A DNA stretch of 47,235 nt from CAZDGV01 sp964505195 (lineage in GTDB: Bacteria; Bacteroidota; Bacteroidia; Chitinophagales; Chitinophagaceae), in assembly GCA_964505195.1 (NCBI GenBank), contig CAZDGV010000010.1, positions 1 to 47,235 on the forward strand, in the 5' to 3' direction. Below, one piece after another: positions 14,545 through 23,324 of the stretch. Every line of letters starts with the position of its first letter. Positions within the stretch are counted from its first letter, which is position 1. Under the pieces are notes generated by a model. It did no database searches, was not told the DNA's origin, and saw only the letters and a list, made by a program, of their open reading frames with translations. Position numbers and translations under genes: made by a program.

Positions 14545-15583
14545 TTTTATTTTGGCAATCGACCTGGCGCTGATCATAGAAAAATTTGTTTTCATTACGG
14601 TGATTATCCTTACATCGTTGGTCATTGCTATGTACACCACTTACGCAGAACGTAAAGTGGCGGGCTTTATGCAGGATCGCCTTGGCCCCAACCGTGCAGG
14701 TCCCTTTGGATTATTGCAGCCTCTGGCAGATGGGTTAAAATTGTTTTTTAAAGAGGAGATCATTCCCAATAGCGCGAATAAATTTCTGTTTGTACTAGGT
14801 CCGGCGCTCGCAATGATCACCGCCATGCTCACAAGTGCAGTAGTGCCTTGGGGTAATAAAGTAGAGCTTTTTGGAAGAAGCATTGAGTTGCAGATAGCCG
14901 ACATTAATATTGGTATCCTGTACGTATTTGGGGTAGTGAGTTTGGGTGTGTACGGAATTATGATTGGCGGCTGGGCTTCTAACAACAAGTATTCGCTGAT
15001 GGGCGGATTGCGTGCTGCATCTCAAATTATTTCCTATGAGCTGGCAATGGGTATTGCACTGATTGCTTTGCTGATGGTTACCGGCACATTGAGTTTGCGT
15101 GAAATGGTGCAACAGCAAATGAACGGCAACTGGAATATTCTCTATCAGCCGGTTGGATTTTTGATTTTTTTGGTGTGCGTATTTGCCGAGTGTAACAGAA
15201 CGCCATTTGATTTGCCCGAAGCAGAAAATGAATTGGTGGGCGGATATCACTCAGAGTATTCATCAATGAAGCTGGGCTTTTATTTGTTTTCTGAATATGT
15301 GAACATGTTTATCGCCAGTGCGGTGATGTCGAGCTTATATTTTGGAGGCTACGATATGCCCTTTGTTGATGAAACACAGCTTAGTGCCAATGTTGCTGCC
15401 ATTGTAGGAGCCGCAGCACTGCTGATAAAAATTGTTTTCTTCTTGTTCCTGTTTATGTGGGTGCGCTGGACGATACCGCGTTTTCGCTACGACCAGCTGA
15501 TGAACCTGGGCTGGAAAGGATTGATTCCTTTGGCATTGGCTAATATGCTCATTACAGGAGCGGTTGTGCTGTTTTTAAATTAA
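14537..15583 (+). CDS. nuoH: NADH-quinone oxidoreductase subunit H
   Basis: Membrane subunit that links the quinone site to the proton channels. The 348-residue product has about eight or nine hydrophobic helices and the family motifs AERKVAGFMQDRLGPNRAGP, LQPLADGLKLFFKEE and AECNRTPFDLPEAENELVGG followed by YHSEYSSMKLGFYLF. The start overlaps the nuoG stop by 8 bases, which implies translational coupling. 63 bases before nuoI. Confidence 0.97.
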   Translation: MDNFILAIDLALIIEKFVFITVIILTSLVIAMYTTYAERKVAGFMQDRLGPNRAGPFGLLQPLADGLKLFFKEEIIPNSANKFLFVLGPALAMITAMLTSAVVPWGNKVELFGRSIELQIADINIGILYVFGVVSLGVYGIMIGGWASNNKYSLMGGLRAASQIISYELAMGIALIALLMVTGTLSLREMVQQQMNGNWNILYQPVGFLIFLVCVFAECNRTPFDLPEAENELVGGYHSEYSSMKLGFYLFSEYVNMFIASAVMSSLYFGGYDMPFVDETQLSANVAAIVGAAALLIKIVFFLFLFMWVRWTIPRFRYDQLMNLGWKGLIPLALANMLITGAVVLFLN

Positions 15584-15646
15584 TAATTGTGTGAGTGAGC
15601 AGTAGGAAACTATTTTAAAAAGAAAGTAAAACGAACGAAACATACC

Positions 15647-16219
15647 ATGAACGCATTAACATCGAGAGCAAAACAAGTGGATCGCAGACCGCTGAGTTTC
15701 ATGGAGCGTATTTATCTCCCTGCGATTTTAAAAGGTATGTCGATCACATTACGGCATTTCTTTAAAAAGAAGGTAACCATCAATTACCCCGAGGAGAAGC
15801 GCCCTTTTAGTCCGGTGTTTCGCGGACTGCATATTTTAAACCGCGATGAAGAAGGAAGAGAGAACTGTACGGCATGCGGATTGTGCGCCGTTGCTTGTCC
15901 GGCTGAAGCCATTACCATGGAAGCAGCAGAGCGACTTCCGGGGGAAGAACATTTGTATCGCGAAGAGAAATACGCTGCCAAATATGAGATCAATATGCTG
16001 CGCTGTATTTTTTGCGGCTTATGTGAAGAGGCTTGTCCGAAAGACGCGATCTATCTCACCGAAACTTTTGCACCTGCCAATTTCAACCGCAGGAGTTTTA
16101 TTTACGGTAAAGACCATCTGGTGATACCGCATCCGAAACAAGATTCCGAAGCATTTGCAAAGGCAAAAGGATTGATTGACGAGCGAAAAGAAAAAGTAAA
16201 AACAGAACAGAACGCCTGA
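15647..16219 (+). CDS. nuoI: NADH-quinone oxidoreductase subunit I
   Basis: Ferredoxin-like subunit with clusters N6a and N6b, between NuoG and NuoB. The 190-residue product has the two classic [4Fe-4S] motifs, CTACGLCAVACP and CIFCGLCEEACP. An N-terminal amphipathic region (LPAILKGMSITLRHFFKKKVT) anchors it to the membrane arm. Two bases separate its stop from the nuoJ start. Confidence 0.97.
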   Translation: MNALTSRAKQVDRRPLSFMERIYLPAILKGMSITLRHFFKKKVTINYPEEKRPFSPVFRGLHILNRDEEGRENCTACGLCAVACPAEAITMEAAERLPGEEHLYREEKYAAKYEINMLRCIFCGLCEEACPKDAIYLTETFAPANFNRRSFIYGKDHLVIPHPKQDSEAFAKAKGLIDERKEKVKTEQNA

Positions 16220-16221
16220 TT

Positions 16222-16728
16222 ATGAACATTACTCAATTATTATTCTGGAGTTTATCTGCCCTAGCCATAATTGGTGCGCTGATGATGGTGAGCAACAAAA
16301 ATCCCATTTATAGTGTGCTGTGGCTAATCGTTGTGTTCTTTGCAATTTCCGGACATTATATTTTATTGAACGCCCAGTTTTTGGCCGTGGTAAACATTAT
16401 TGTTTATGCAGGGGCCATCATGGTGCTTTTCTTGTTCGTGATTATGCTCATGAACTTAAATGCAGATAACGAACCGCAGAAGAATAAGTGGCTCAAATTT
16501 GCCGGAGTGATATCGGGAGGCAGTTTGTTGTTGATCGTAGTGGCAGCACTGCGCCAGTCGCAGGAAATGGCTGCGCAGCAGGTGAATCTTACTGGAGGAA
16601 AAATTGGACTAATACATAATCTGGGTCAGGTATTGTTTCGCGATTATGTATTGCCCTTTGAAATAAGCAGTATACTGTTCCTAAGTGCTATGGTAGGGGC
16701 AGTGGTGATTGGAAAGAAAGGAGATTGA
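16222..16728 (+). CDS. nuoJ: NADH-quinone oxidoreductase subunit J
   Basis: Membrane subunit with five predicted helices. The 168-residue product contains the family segment LLNAQFLAVVNIIVYAGAIM, whose pi-bulge helix takes part in coupling, then VLFLFVIMLMNL. Starts two bases after nuoI and precedes nuoK. Confidence 0.95.
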   Translation: MNITQLLFWSLSALAIIGALMMVSNKNPIYSVLWLIVVFFAISGHYILLNAQFLAVVNIIVYAGAIMVLFLFVIMLMNLNADNEPQKNKWLKFAGVISGGSLLLIVVAALRQSQEMAAQQVNLTGGKIGLIHNLGQVLFRDYVLPFEISSILFLSAMVGAVVIGKKGD

Positions 16729-16767
16729 TCAATTTATTTGTAATAAAACCGACCTGTGGGTCTGAAT

Positions 16768-17106
16768 ATGATGCCGATTAATTACTATATCATGCTTGCG
16801 ATGGCGCTTTTCTCCATTGGAATCATTGGAGTGCTTACGCGCCGCAATGCCATCATTATTTTTATGTGTATTGAGTTAATGCTTAATGCGGTAAACCTTT
16901 TACTGGTAGCATTCTCCAAATTACATTATGGAAGAGTAGCTGCATTTTCACCAGAGGCAACTACCGGAACGGAAGCGCAGCTCTTTGTGTTTTTCATTAT
17001 GGTGGTGGCTGCAGCGGAAGTGAGTGTAGGACTGGCAATTATTGTTATGATGTATCGGAATATTCATTCGGTGGATGTGAATTTTTTGAACAGGTTAAAA
17101 CATTAA
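16768..17106 (+). CDS. nuoK: NADH-quinone oxidoreductase subunit K
   Basis: Small MrpC-like membrane subunit of the proton path. The 112-residue product has three helices, with conserved glutamates in helix 2 (CIELMLNAVNLLLVAF) and helix 3 (VVAAAEVSVGLAIIVM). ATG 16768 or ATG 16771 (MPINYYIMLA) are equally good starts; an upstream in-frame GTG at 16756 is less likely. A 47-base spacer to nuoL carries an imperfect hairpin. Confidence 0.95.
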   Translation: MMPINYYIMLAMALFSIGIIGVLTRRNAIIIFMCIELMLNAVNLLLVAFSKLHYGRVAAFSPEATTGTEAQLFVFFIMVVAAAEVSVGLAIIVMMYRNIHSVDVNFLNRLKH

Positions 17107-17114
17107 GATCAATC

Positions 17115-17139
17115 GAGCTTGCATATATCATGCGCGCTC
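17115..17139 (+). repeat. Imperfect hairpin in the nuoK-nuoL spacer
   Basis: GAGC-TT-GCAT-ATATC-ATGC-GC-GCTC: two 4-base stems separated by an internal mismatch, with a 5-base loop. No T-run. Possible intercistronic mRNA structure; it is short and may be chance. Confidence 0.35.
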
Positions 17140-17153
17140 ATATAATATAGGTT

Positions 17154-19052
17154 ATGACAAAACTGGTTGCATTGGTTCCCTTGTTTCCGCTGATTGGTTT
17201 TTTAATCAACGGCCTGGGTAGGAATTATCTTTCTAAGTCGGTTGCGGCTTTCTTGGCCAGCACCATGGTATTCACTGCTTTCATAGTAAGCTTACTCGTA
17301 TTCAATGATGTGCGCTTGGCAAATGCAGAAACCACCATTATCACTCTTTTTGATTTTATTCGTACAGGAGATATTTATATCCCCTTTGCATTTCAGGTGG
17401 ATGCACTTTCTGCACTTTTCCTTTTAGTGATTACCGGTGTTGGATTTCTCATTCATCTCTATTCTGCAGCATATATGCATGAGGAGTCGAGCGATCATTA
17501 CGCCCGCTATTTTGCTTATCTCAACCTCTTTGTGTTTTCAATGCTCTTGCTGGTACTCGGAGCAAACTACCTAATCATGTTTATTGGTTGGGAAGGAGTG
17601 GGGCTTTGCTCTTATCTGCTCATCGGATACTGGTTTAAAAATCAGGAATATGGTAATGCGGCTAAGAAAGCATTTGTGATGAACCGCATCGGTGATCTTG
17701 GATTTTTACTTGCATTGTTCTGGATGCTGCAGCAGTTTGGTTCACTCAGTTTTTCTGAGGTTTTTGCAAACGCGCCCAATGCAACCACAGCTGCTATCAC
17801 AGGAATTACGCTACTGCTCTTTGTAGGTGCTACAGGCAAATCGGCACAAATTCCACTTTACACCTGGCTGCCTGATGCCATGGCTGGCCCTACGCCCGTT
17901 TCGGCGCTTATCCATGCTGCTACCATGGTAACTGCAGGTATTTACATGATTGCACGCAGCAACCTGCTGTATGTATTGGCTCCTACCAGCATGACGGTAG
18001 TTGCTGTAATCGGACTTGCTACTGCTATACTTGCTGCGAGCATTGCATTGCGACAAAATGATATCAAAAAGGTTTTGGCTTATTCAACGGTTAGTCAGCT
18101 TGGCTATATGTTTTTAGGCTTGGGGGTTGGCGCTTTTACCGGTGCTGTTTTTCATGTAATGACGCACGCTTTCTTCAAAGCACTTTTGTTTTTGGGTGCA
18201 GGCTCGGTAATTCATGCCATGCATCATGAGCAGGATATTCGTAAGATGGGCGGATTGGCAAAGAAATTGCCCATAACGCATCTTACTTTTTTACTGGGTT
18301 GCATTGCCATTGCCGGCATTCCTCCGTTCAGTGGCTTTTTCTCAAAAGATGAAATACTCATGCATGCTTACGCAGCGCATCCAATTTATTATTACATCGG
18401 CATGGCAGGTGCGTTGATGACTGCTTTTTATATGTTCCGTTTGTATGCCATGACTTTCCGTGGGAAGTTTCGCGGCAGCGATGAACAGGCGCATCACCTG
18501 CATGAAAGTCCCTGGCAAATGACGCTTCCTTTAATCGTGCTGGCAGTGCTTTCGGTGGTAGCAGGTTTCCTCGGAATTCCAGAACTCTTTGCGCACGATG
18601 CGCATAAGCTGCAAGCATTCCTCGCGCCCATTTTTGCAACGGGAAGTAGCTATATGGAAGCACATGCTGTTGATCATTCCACCGAGTGGGTATTGCTTGG
18701 TACAAGTGTTGTGCTCATTCTGGGTATCGTTGCTTTTGCATGGAATCGCTTTGCCAAGCATCCTGATCTTCACACCGCCAGCGGCTTTGGTAAAATACTT
18801 GCTGAAAAATGGTATGTCGATGAACTCTATGCCGCCATCATCACCAAGCCCATGCAGTTGCTTGCCGGCTTTCTGAATCGGGTAATTGAAAAATCAGGCA
18901 TTGATGGTTTGGTCAATGGTGTTGGCAGATCAGTTCAGTGGAGTGGGCGACAGCTGCGTTTGTTGCAGAGCGGACAGGTAGGTAGTTATGTGTTGTGGAT
19001 GGTACTCGGTATGCTGCTGCTGATTGTTGTATCTGTATTTAAAATTTTCTAA
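17154..19052 (+). CDS. nuoL: NADH-quinone oxidoreductase subunit L
   Basis: Largest antiporter-like proton-pumping subunit, at the distal end of the membrane arm. The 632-residue product has the signature GWEGVGLCSYLLIGYWF, the conserved TWLPDAMAGPTPVSALIHAA segment, the lysine and histidine helix around FKALLFLGAGSVIHAMHHEQ, and a C-terminal extension ending in a hydrophobic helix, which corresponds to the lateral helix HL. Full length. 12 bases before nuoM. Confidence 0.97.
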   Translation: MTKLVALVPLFPLIGFLINGLGRNYLSKSVAAFLASTMVFTAFIVSLLVFNDVRLANAETTIITLFDFIRTGDIYIPFAFQVDALSALFLLVITGVGFLIHLYSAAYMHEESSDHYARYFAYLNLFVFSMLLLVLGANYLIMFIGWEGVGLCSYLLIGYWFKNQEYGNAAKKAFVMNRIGDLGFLLALFWMLQQFGSLSFSEVFANAPNATTAAITGITLLLFVGATGKSAQIPLYTWLPDAMAGPTPVSALIHAATMVTAGIYMIARSNLLYVLAPTSMTVVAVIGLATAILAASIALRQNDIKKVLAYSTVSQLGYMFLGLGVGAFTGAVFHVMTHAFFKALLFLGAGSVIHAMHHEQDIRKMGGLAKKLPITHLTFLLGCIAIAGIPPFSGFFSKDEILMHAYAAHPIYYYIGMAGALMTAFYMFRLYAMTFRGKFRGSDEQAHHLHESPWQMTLPLIVLAVLSVVAGFLGIPELFAHDAHKLQAFLAPIFATGSSYMEAHAVDHSTEWVLLGTSVVLILGIVAFAWNRFAKHPDLHTASGFGKILAEKWYVDELYAAIITKPMQLLAGFLNRVIEKSGIDGLVNGVGRSVQWSGRQLRLLQSGQVGSYVLWMVLGMLLLIVVSVFKIF

Positions 19053-19064
19053 TTCAACCGGAAT

Positions 19065-20510
19065 ATGATTGCATTATTACTGATATTGATACCTGTTGTT
19101 GGCGGAATCGCTGCATGGATACTCCGGGGCGAAACCATGATTAAAACATGGAGCTTGCTGGTATCGCTTGCATCCCTCGCAGTGATGTCGGTAGGTTTGT
19201 TGGGAGGACTCACCCCTGCTGAAACAACTTTCAATACAGCCTGGCTGGGCCAGCTGGGAGCTTCTTTTTCACTGCACATGGATGGTATCAGTGCTGTGCT
19301 TTGCTTGCTTACGGTACTGGCGTATCCGCTGATCTTACTTTCAACCTGGAACAATACTTACAAAAATAGTGCGGCATTTTATGCGCTGATGCTGCTTGCT
19401 CAGGCAGGTATCATGGGCGTTTTTCTGGCCTATGACGGATTGCTGTTTTATTTCTTTTGGGAGCTCGCACTCATACCGGTTTACTTTCTCAGTTCTATCT
19501 GGGGAGGTGAGCGACGGATTGCTGTTACTTTCAAATTTTTCATTTATACTTTCGTCGGCTCATTGCTGATGCTGGCAGGGTTAATCTATCTCTATTATCA
19601 AACACCAGATCAGTCTTTTGCTTGGTCATCGCTGAAGGCAGTTCAACCGACAGGCATAAAAGGTGCATTGGTGTTCTGGTTCTTCTTTATTGCATTCGCA
19701 ATTAAAATGCCCATCTTTCCTTTTCACACCTGGCAGCCCGATACCTACGAGCAATCGCCCACGGCTGTTACCATGGTGCTGAGTGCGCTAATGGTGAAGA
19801 TGGGTTTGTTCGCGGTAGTACGCTGGCTTATTCCGCTTTTCCCCGCTGCTGCAATTGCTTACGACAATATCATCATTGGTTTGAGTGTGGTGGGCATGAT
19901 TTATGCCAGCTTGCTTGCTTTGAAACAGGATGATTTAAAACGATTGATTGCCTACGCATCAATTGCGCATATCGGACTTATGGCTGCTGCGCTGTTTTTG
20001 AACAATGAAGTAGCCATGCAGGGTGCTGCCATTCAGTTTTTTAGTCATGGTGTGAATGTGCTGGGCCTTTGGATCGTGGTTGATTTTATCGAGCAAAAAA
20101 TGGGAACGCGTAAAATGAGTGAACTGGGCGGATTAGCAACCAAAGCACCTGTGCTTTCGATCTTGCTAGTAGTGGTGTCGCTTGCTAATGTGGCGCTTCC
20201 CCTCACCAACGCATTCATTGGAGAGTTTCTCATGTTTAACGGGCTATACAAGTTTAATGTTTGGTATGCAGCCGTAGGCGGACTCAGCATTATTTTTTCA
20301 GCGATCTATACTTTGAATATGATTCAGAAGCTTTGCTTCGGAACGGTATCTGCAGCAACACAATCTGCCGTAGATCTTCCGCGCAGCGCTGCTTTTAGCA
20401 TGGTTGTGATTGTAGTAGCCATTTTTGTTTTTGGCATTTATCCTGCACCCTTTTTTGAAATGACCAAGGATGCAGTTGCCGGCATGATTACCTTTTTTAC
20501 AAAGCAATAA
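19065..20510 (+). CDS. nuoM: NADH-quinone oxidoreductase subunit M
   Basis: Antiporter-like proton-pumping membrane subunit. The 481-residue product has the key glutamate segment FFWELALIPVYFL, and the broken-helix segment PFHTWQPDTYEQSPTAVTMV followed by LSALMVKMGLFAVVRW. It lies between nuoL and nuoN with spacers of 12 and 15 bases. Around 14 hydrophobic helices are expected from the composition. Confidence 0.97.
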   Translation: MIALLLILIPVVGGIAAWILRGETMIKTWSLLVSLASLAVMSVGLLGGLTPAETTFNTAWLGQLGASFSLHMDGISAVLCLLTVLAYPLILLSTWNNTYKNSAAFYALMLLAQAGIMGVFLAYDGLLFYFFWELALIPVYFLSSIWGGERRIAVTFKFFIYTFVGSLLMLAGLIYLYYQTPDQSFAWSSLKAVQPTGIKGALVFWFFFIAFAIKMPIFPFHTWQPDTYEQSPTAVTMVLSALMVKMGLFAVVRWLIPLFPAAAIAYDNIIIGLSVVGMIYASLLALKQDDLKRLIAYASIAHIGLMAAALFLNNEVAMQGAAIQFFSHGVNVLGLWIVVDFIEQKMGTRKMSELGGLATKAPVLSILLVVVSLANVALPLTNAFIGEFLMFNGLYKFNVWYAAVGGLSIIFSAIYTLNMIQKLCFGTVSAATQSAVDLPRSAAFSMVVIVVAIFVFGIYPAPFFEMTKDAVAGMITFFTKQ

Positions 20511-20525
20511 AACGAACTGCATAAC

Positions 20526-21908
20526 ATGAACGTGATTCTTTTTTCGGCGATTTGGGGTTTGGTGATGATGTTTTCAGGCATTTTCATCCAAAAAAAATCT
20601 GCAGCCAAGGGTGTTGCTTTTGTAGGCGCATTGTTGCTGCTGGGCGCTAATATTGGTGATATGCAGGGCCTCACCTTACTCACAAGTGATTTCAACGGCA
20701 TGTTGCTTTTCGATCGCTTTGGACATCTGTTGCTCACTGTGCTAATTATTTCACTGCTGTTTTATTTCTTGCTTAGCGCAGACGATATTGAAAAAGTGGG
20801 CAATCATCCCTATGAGTATTTCACACTGATCTTTTTCGTTTTCGCAGGTATTGGGCTGGTGACTTATTTCAATCATCTGCTGATTTTGTTTTTGGGCATT
20901 GAAATCATTTCTATTCCCCTTTATATACTTACGGGCACCGATAAGCGGAATCTCAAGAGCAATGAAGCTTCATTGAAGTATTTTCTGATGGGAGCTTTTT
21001 CAACCGGTATTATGCTCATGGGTATCGCTTTGTTGTATGGAGCACATGGTACTTTCCGACTGGAAGGCATCAATATGAGTGACACGCAAAATATTTTACT
21101 GCTCACTTCTATGGGTGTTGTACTGATGCTCATTGCTATGTCGTTCAAAGTGTCTGCAGCTCCCTTTCACTTTTGGACGCCCGATGTGTATGATGGTGCT
21201 CCTACCGTGTTTACAGGTTATATGGCAACCATTGTAAAAGCAGCAGGTTTCATTGCCTTTCTGCGCCTTTTTGAAAATGCTTTTGGCAGCATGCCCGCTG
21301 TTTGGCAAACCCTGCTTGCTGTGCTTACCGCACTTACCCTTTTTGTGGGAAATATTACCGCCGTATTTCAGCAGAGCGTAAAACGGATGTTGGCTTACTC
21401 AAGTATTGCACAGGCGGGCTTTATGATGTTTACCGTATTTGCCATGAACGATATGGCAAAACAGGGCTTGTTGCTTTATGCCGCAGCGTATTGTTTAGCT
21501 ACCCTTTCCATTTTTGCCGTTTTGGCCAAGATGAAAGATTATACATTCGAAGGGTTTAACGGCTTTGCAAAGCAGCAACCCCTTATTGCAGGTGTACTTG
21601 CCATTTCTGTGTTTTCATTGGCAGGCATTCCTTTAACCGCAGGCTTTTTTGCCAAATATTTTGTGGTTGCCGCGGCAGTTAAAACGGGTTTGCATTTTTG
21701 GCTGATCATTTTTGCCGTTGTGATGGCAGCAGTGAGCGTTTACTATTATTTCCGGCTGGTGCAGGCCATGTACTTTAAAGAGGGCGAAGCACAAACGCTG
21801 GAAGTTTCTTCCACTTTTAAGTATGTTTTATCTGTAATGGCCGTGCTGGTGCTGCTGCTCGGACTCTTTCCTCATCAGGTTTTGCTCAACTGGTTTAACC
21901 TTTATTAA
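20526..21908 (+). CDS. nuoN: NADH-quinone oxidoreductase subunit N
   Basis: Third antiporter-like proton-pumping subunit and last gene of the operon. The 460-residue product shows FLGIEIISIPLYILTG with the conserved glutamate, LKYFLMGAFSTGIMLMG, and FHFWTPDVYDGAPTVFTGYM followed by KAAGFIAFLRLF. 67 bases follow before the permease gene. I see no clear terminator there, so read-through is possible. Confidence 0.97.
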   Translation: MNVILFSAIWGLVMMFSGIFIQKKSAAKGVAFVGALLLLGANIGDMQGLTLLTSDFNGMLLFDRFGHLLLTVLIISLLFYFLLSADDIEKVGNHPYEYFTLIFFVFAGIGLVTYFNHLLILFLGIEIISIPLYILTGTDKRNLKSNEASLKYFLMGAFSTGIMLMGIALLYGAHGTFRLEGINMSDTQNILLLTSMGVVLMLIAMSFKVSAAPFHFWTPDVYDGAPTVFTGYMATIVKAAGFIAFLRLFENAFGSMPAVWQTLLAVLTALTLFVGNITAVFQQSVKRMLAYSSIAQAGFMMFTVFAMNDMAKQGLLLYAAAYCLATLSIFAVLAKMKDYTFEGFNGFAKQQPLIAGVLAISVFSLAGIPLTAGFFAKYFVVAAAVKTGLHFWLIIFAVVMAAVSVYYYFRLVQAMYFKEGEAQTLEVSSTFKYVLSVMAVLVLLLGLFPHQVLLNWFNLY

Positions 21909-21941
21909 AACCACTGATCATCATTTCATTGCCTGTAGCGA

Positions 21942-21949
21942 TAGCTTTG
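21942..21949 (+). promoter_or_regulatory. -7 promoter box of the permease gene
   Basis: TAGCTTTG matches TAnnTTTG exactly, 26 bases before the permease ATG, in the only spacer after nuoN. It suggests the permease has its own transcript. No clear -33 element. Confidence 0.4.
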
Positions 21950-21975
21950 CTTAATTTCGGTGCAGAATTTATTTT

Positions 21976-23250
21976 ATGACCTTATCCGACATTCTTGGTC
22001 TTTCCTGGCGCACCGTAAAGGCTAACCGTTTGCGCACCGGCATTACCGTTGCAATCATTGCTTTTGGCATCATGGCTTTAATAGGCATTATCACTGCCAT
22101 TGAAGCCATGAATAAAAGTCTTACTGAAAACTTCTCCATCTTAGGCGCCAACTCATTTGGTATTCGTTTCAGAGAGCGTACGATGCGCATCGGTGGGGGC
22201 GGTGGCAGTGAAATGACCCGTCAGCGCAAGGGTACCCGCGAACGCGCTTCCAGCATGGGTAAAATCATTACATATGATGAGGCTCGTGCATTTAAGGAGC
22301 GCATGAATTTTCCTTCCACGGTAAGCATCTCCAAATCGGCCAGCTTCAATGCAACGATTTTTTTTGAGGGAGAAAAGACCAATCCCAATGTGCGTGTGAT
22401 GGGCGGTGATGAAAATTATCTGCTCAATAGTGGCTATTTGATTGAAGCCGGAAGAAATTTCAGTCAACTTGATATTGAAAGTGGAAGAAATGTTGCCATT
22501 ATCGGCAGCGATCTGGTGAAAAAGCTTTTTCGCGGTAAGCATGAGCTTGCAATGGGCCGCATTATTCGCATTGGTTCCAACCGTTACCGTGTTATTGGCA
22601 CCATGAAAGAGCGTGGCGCCAGTTCTTTTTTATCGCTGGATAATATTGTGATTCTTACCTATAATAATGTGCGCCGTGTTTTCAGCAGCGAGGGTTCATA
22701 CAATATCACCGTAAGGGTGGAAGATTATCGGCAAATTGATGCTGCGGTGGGAGAGGCTACCGGCATTTTCCGACCCATCAGAAAACTCAACTTTAAAGAG
22801 CAGGAAAATTTTTATATCGATCGGAGCGATAGTTTGGTTGAAGCGTTTAAAAACTCACTGCGCTACGTCCGCTATGCAGCGGTGGTAATTGGTTTGATTA
22901 CACTAATTGGTGCTGCCATCGGGCTTACCAATATCATGTTGGTAGCGGTAAGTGAGCGTACACGCGAAATCGGGCTCATTAAATCTATAGGAGCACACCG
23001 CAGTACCATTCAGGCTCAGTTTTTATGGGAGAGCATTCTCATCAGCTTGCTGGGCGCCGCTTTCGGCATTGTATTGGGTATTGCAGTTGGCAATCTGTTT
23101 GCAATGTTTCTTGAAACCGGATTTGTTGTGCCATGGCTTTGGGTTGCGCTTGGTGTAGTGATTTGTTCTGTTACCGGATTGGTAGCAGGACTTTACCCTG
23201 CCATCAAAGCATCTAAGCTGGATCCCATTGAAGCGCTGCGTTGGGAATAA
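21976..23250 (+). CDS. MacB/FtsX-type ABC transporter permease
   Basis: A 424-residue inner-membrane protein of the type VII ABC (MacB/LolC/FtsX) class. It has an N-terminal helix after a short cytoplasmic segment (RTGITVAIIAFGIMALIGII), a large periplasmic domain of about residues 45-290, and a C-terminal FtsX domain with three helices including AAVVIGLITLIGAAIGLTNI and the ERTREIGLIKSIGAHRS coupling segment. It ends AIKASKLDPIEALRWE as is usual for the family. Just inside the periplasmic domain is an unusual Gly-then-Arg-rich stretch (MRIGGGGGSEMTRQRKGTRER). No ATPase gene is next to it, so its partner must be elsewhere. Substrate unknown: lipoprotein or peptide export, or mechanotransmission, are all possible. 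Convergent with the metalloprotease. Confidence 0.9.
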   Translation: MTLSDILGLSWRTVKANRLRTGITVAIIAFGIMALIGIITAIEAMNKSLTENFSILGANSFGIRFRERTMRIGGGGGSEMTRQRKGTRERASSMGKIITYDEARAFKERMNFPSTVSISKSASFNATIFFEGEKTNPNVRVMGGDENYLLNSGYLIEAGRNFSQLDIESGRNVAIIGSDLVKKLFRGKHELAMGRIIRIGSNRYRVIGTMKERGASSFLSLDNIVILTYNNVRRVFSSEGSYNITVRVEDYRQIDAAVGEATGIFRPIRKLNFKEQENFYIDRSDSLVEAFKNSLRYVRYAAVVIGLITLIGAAIGLTNIMLVAVSERTREIGLIKSIGAHRSTIQAQFLWESILISLLGAAFGIVLGIAVGNLFAMFLETGFVVPWLWVALGVVICSVTGLVAGLYPAIKASKLDPIEALRWE

Positions 23251-23263
23251 GAAATCATGCTTT

Positions 23264-23297
23264 AAAAAAAATGCCTCCCATTGGGAGGCATTTTTTG
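23264..23297. terminator. Bidirectional rho-independent terminator
   Basis: A-run, then ATGCCTCCC-ATT-GGGAGGCAT, then a T-run: a perfect 9-base stem with a 3-base loop, flanked by A on one side and T on the other. It can therefore stop transcription of the permease (plus) and the metalloprotease (minus). Confidence 0.93.
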
Positions 23298-23324
23298 TTG
23301 GCGACAGTTTGTATCGCTGTAAGA

